From Deltaproteobacteria bacterium (GTDB lineage: Bacteria; Myxococcota_A; Polyangia; JAAYKL01): a DNA stretch of 6,589 bases. The notes below the pieces were generated by a model. That model was not told the DNA's origin. It did not search any database and was given only the letters and a program-made list of their open reading frames with translations. The stretch lies in NCBI GenBank assembly GCA_011389755.1, contig JAABTR010000208.1, forward strand, positions 1 to 6,589. Reading direction: 5' to 3'. Both the position numbers and the translations under genes were made by a program. Positions 5,192-6,589 of this stretch are shown one piece after another (the first letter of the stretch is position 1; every line of letters starts with the position of its first letter).

Positions 5192-5928
5192 AGAGACTCG
5201 ACGGGAAAACGGCAATCATCACGGGCGCGGCCGCGGGAATCGGAGAGGCCACCGCCCGGTTGTTCGCGGCGCAAGGCGCCAAGGTCGTCGCCTGTGATCT
5301 GGCACAGGAGCCTCTCGACGCGGTGGTCCGGGCCATCGAGGACGAAGGCGGCGAAGCGACGGCTGTCAAATGCAACGTGGCCGAGGAAGAAGAGGTCAAG
5401 GCGCTCATCGCGAAGACGCGCGAGACCTACGAAAAGATCCACATTCTCATCAACAATGCCGGGATCACCCGCGACGCCCTGACGCCCCGCATGACGGTGG
5501 AGAATTGGGATCTGGTCATGGAGGTGAACCTGCGCGGCTCCTTCCTGTGCGCCAAGTACGCCCTCGCCAAGATGGAACGAGGCGGCAAGCTGGTCAACAC
5601 CGCCTCCATCTCCACCCTGGGAAACAAGGGGCAGACCAACTACAGCGCGTCCAAGATGGGGGTCATCGGGCTGACGCGGACACTGGCGCTCGAGTACGCG
5701 CGCAAGAAGATCTGCGTCAACTGCATCGCCCCGGGCGCCATCGACACGCCCATGCTGGCGGCCGTGCCGGAGAAGGCCCGAGCCGCCATGCTGGAAAAAA
5801 TCCCCCTGGGCGAGGCCATCCCGCCCATCGAGATCGCCCGCGCGCACCTGTTTTTGTGCTCGGATGAAGCCAACTTCATCACCGGGCAGACCCTCTTCGT
5901 CGACGGCGGTATGAGCGTGGGAATCTGA
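5188..5928 (+). CDS. FabG-like short-chain dehydrogenase/reductase (3-oxoacyl reductase family)
   Basis: A 246-residue classical SDR, the normal length for FabG/PhaB-type enzymes, which interconvert 3-oxoacyl and (R)-3-hydroxyacyl thioesters. Visible motifs: cofactor loop TGAAAGIG (12-19), Asp37 at the end of the second strand (ACDLA), NNAG (89-92), Asn114 in MEVNLRGSF, Ser140, Tyr152 and Lys156 (NYSASK), APGAIDTPM (181-189), and the C-terminal ITGQTLFVDGG (231-241). An Asp at position 37 usually favours NAD(H) over NADP(H), unlike typical biosynthetic FabG; this is inference. The usual Asp-Val after the third strand reads Asn-Val (CNV, 62-64). The loop between the catalytic Ser and Tyr is one residue shorter than in E. 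coli FabG. Coupling with the MaoC-type hydratase supports a role on 3-hydroxyacyl thioesters. It ends 25 bp before the convergent ompA-type gene, with no hairpin terminator between them. Confidence 0.93.
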   Translation: MKRLDGKTAIITGAAAGIGEATARLFAAQGAKVVACDLAQEPLDAVVRAIEDEGGEATAVKCNVAEEEEVKALIAKTRETYEKIHILINNAGITRDALTPRMTVENWDLVMEVNLRGSFLCAKYALAKMERGGKLVNTASISTLGNKGQTNYSASKMGVIGLTRTLALEYARKKICVNCIAPGAIDTPMLAAVPEKARAAMLEKIPLGEAIPPIEIARAHLFLCSDEANFITGQTLFVDGGMSVGI

Positions 5929-5953
5929 GAAAAACAAAGGTTAGGGGAAGGAC

Positions 5954-6589
5954 TTACCGCGAGCCGATGCCGCGATTGCGGGCTTCTTCGCAAGCCACCT
6001 CGCCACCGGTGGAGACGCCACCGATGCTAAGGACCTTGAACTCCACCCGGCGGTTCTTCTCCCAGGCCTCTTCGGTCGAGGCGTCCTCGAGGGGACAGTA
6101 CTCGCCGTAGCCGGTGCTGCGAAGCTTGTCGCGGGGGACGCCGCGCTCGATGAGATACTTGCGCACCGACGCGGCGCGCTGGTCGGTCAGCCGCAGGTTG
6201 TAGCCGGCCTTGCCGCGCTCGTCGGCGTGACCTTGGATCTCCACCTTGTCGATCTGGGGGTTGCCCTTGATCGTCGCGGCGACCGCGTCCAGGATGGGGT
6301 AGCTGACCGTCTTGATGTCGGCGGAGTTGTACTCGAAGTACACCTTCTTGAGAATCGTGATGCTGTTGTCGGTCAGCACCACGTCGCCCTTGTCCGGGCA
6401 ACCGTCTTCATCCTCGAATCCGTTGTAAGTCTCCGGCTCGTTGGGACACTCGTCGTCCTCATCCAAAATTCGGTCGCCGTCGTTATCCGGATCCGGGCAG
6501 CCGTCTTCGTCCTCGAACCCGTCGAAGTCTTCGGGATCGTTGGGACACATATCGTCCACGTCCAAGATGCCGTCGCCGTCGTTGTCCGG
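5954..6589 (-). CDS. OmpA-family protein with TSP3 repeats, C-terminal part (5' end outside window)
   Basis: The frame is open from the right edge (codons start at 6589) to a TAA at 5956-5954, giving 211 visible residues; the N-terminal part, probably a signal peptide and a beta-barrel, lies outside. The first roughly 66 residues are two thrombospondin type 3 repeats (PDNDGDGILD..CP, FEDEDGC), acidic Asp/Asn/Gly modules that bind calcium. They are followed by an OmpA C-terminal/Pal-type peptidoglycan-binding domain: VYFEYNSADI, VEIQGHADERG, YNLRLTDQRAASVRKYL, LRSTGYGE and KNRRVEFKV. The Asp of GHADERG and the Arg of TDQRA match the diaminopimelate-binding residues of OmpA. The protein should sit in the outer membrane and anchor it to peptidoglycan, with calcium-stabilised stalks between. 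A Cys-containing tail follows the domain (GEVACEEARNRGIGSR) and another Cys lies inside it (GEYCPLE). No promoter is in the window. Confidence 0.93.
   Translation of the reverse strand, partial: PDNDGDGILDVDDMCPNDPEDFDGFEDEDGCPDPDNDGDRILDEDDECPNEPETYNGFEDEDGCPDKGDVVLTDNSITILKKVYFEYNSADIKTVSYPILDAVAATIKGNPQIDKVEIQGHADERGKAGYNLRLTDQRAASVRKYLIERGVPRDKLRSTGYGEYCPLEDASTEEAWEKNRRVEFKVLSIGGVSTGGEVACEEARNRGIGSR
6392..6589 (-). repeat. Two tandem 99-bp units encoding TSP3 repeats
   Basis: Within the OmpA-type gene the coding strand carries two consecutive 99-bp units (6589-6491 and 6490-6392), each 33 codons, beginning PDNDGD(G/R)ILD, then (V/E)DD(M/E)CPN(D/E)PE and closing FEDEDGCPD. The units are diverged at synonymous and some amino-acid positions. 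The first is complete only from the window edge, so more units may lie beyond it. Confidence 0.85.

Noticed and set aside
4840..5937. Long 365-codon minus-strand frame under the MaoC-type and SDR genes
   Set aside because: Antisense shadow with no family resemblance; the sense genes carry intact catalytic motifs and a ribosome binding site.
5929..5953. Bidirectional terminator between the SDR and the OmpA-type gene
   Set aside because: The 25-bp gap is purine-rich with no inverted repeat able to form a hairpin.

Overview
The window is a GC-rich, densely coding stretch of chromosome, most likely from a Gram-negative, Deltaproteobacteria/Myxococcota-type bacterium. This is an inference from gene content: a thrombospondin-type-3/OmpA outer-membrane protein, an Lgt with an extended periplasmic loop, a protein built of T2SSE_N-like repeats joined to a CheX-like domain, and frequent GTG/TTG starts with few strong Shine-Dalgarno sites. 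Nothing marks a mobile element, phage, CRISPR array, rRNA or tRNA.

Layout. (1) Positions 2-1513, plus strand: the 3' end of an unrecognised gene, 3 bp from a complete lgt (prolipoprotein diacylglyceryl transferase). (2) Positions 1446-4512, minus strand: three co-directional genes, transcribed from a T2SSE_N-repeat/CheX-like protein through a four-CBS-domain protein to nadA (quinolinate synthase). The 3' ends of lgt and nadA overlap by 68 bp in opposite directions. (3) Positions 4513-4723: a 211-bp divergent intergenic region with candidate promoters for both sides. (4) Positions 4724-5928, plus strand: a translationally coupled MaoC-type (R)-specific hydratase and a FabG-like short-chain dehydrogenase/reductase. 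(5) Positions 5954-6589, minus strand: the C-terminal part of an outer-membrane OmpA-family protein with acidic TSP3 calcium-binding repeats, running off the right edge.

How they may work together. MaoC and the SDR form a plausible pair acting on 3-hydroxyacyl-CoA or acyl-ACP intermediates (hydration/dehydration and 3-keto reduction/oxidation). Lgt and the OmpA protein belong to envelope biogenesis. The repeat/CheX-like and CBS proteins both look like regulatory, non-enzymatic modules. Their shared strand and adjacency suggest a small signalling unit, and this is the least characterised part of the window. Most of the rest is ordinary housekeeping content; I do not see convincing evidence of an entirely new system.
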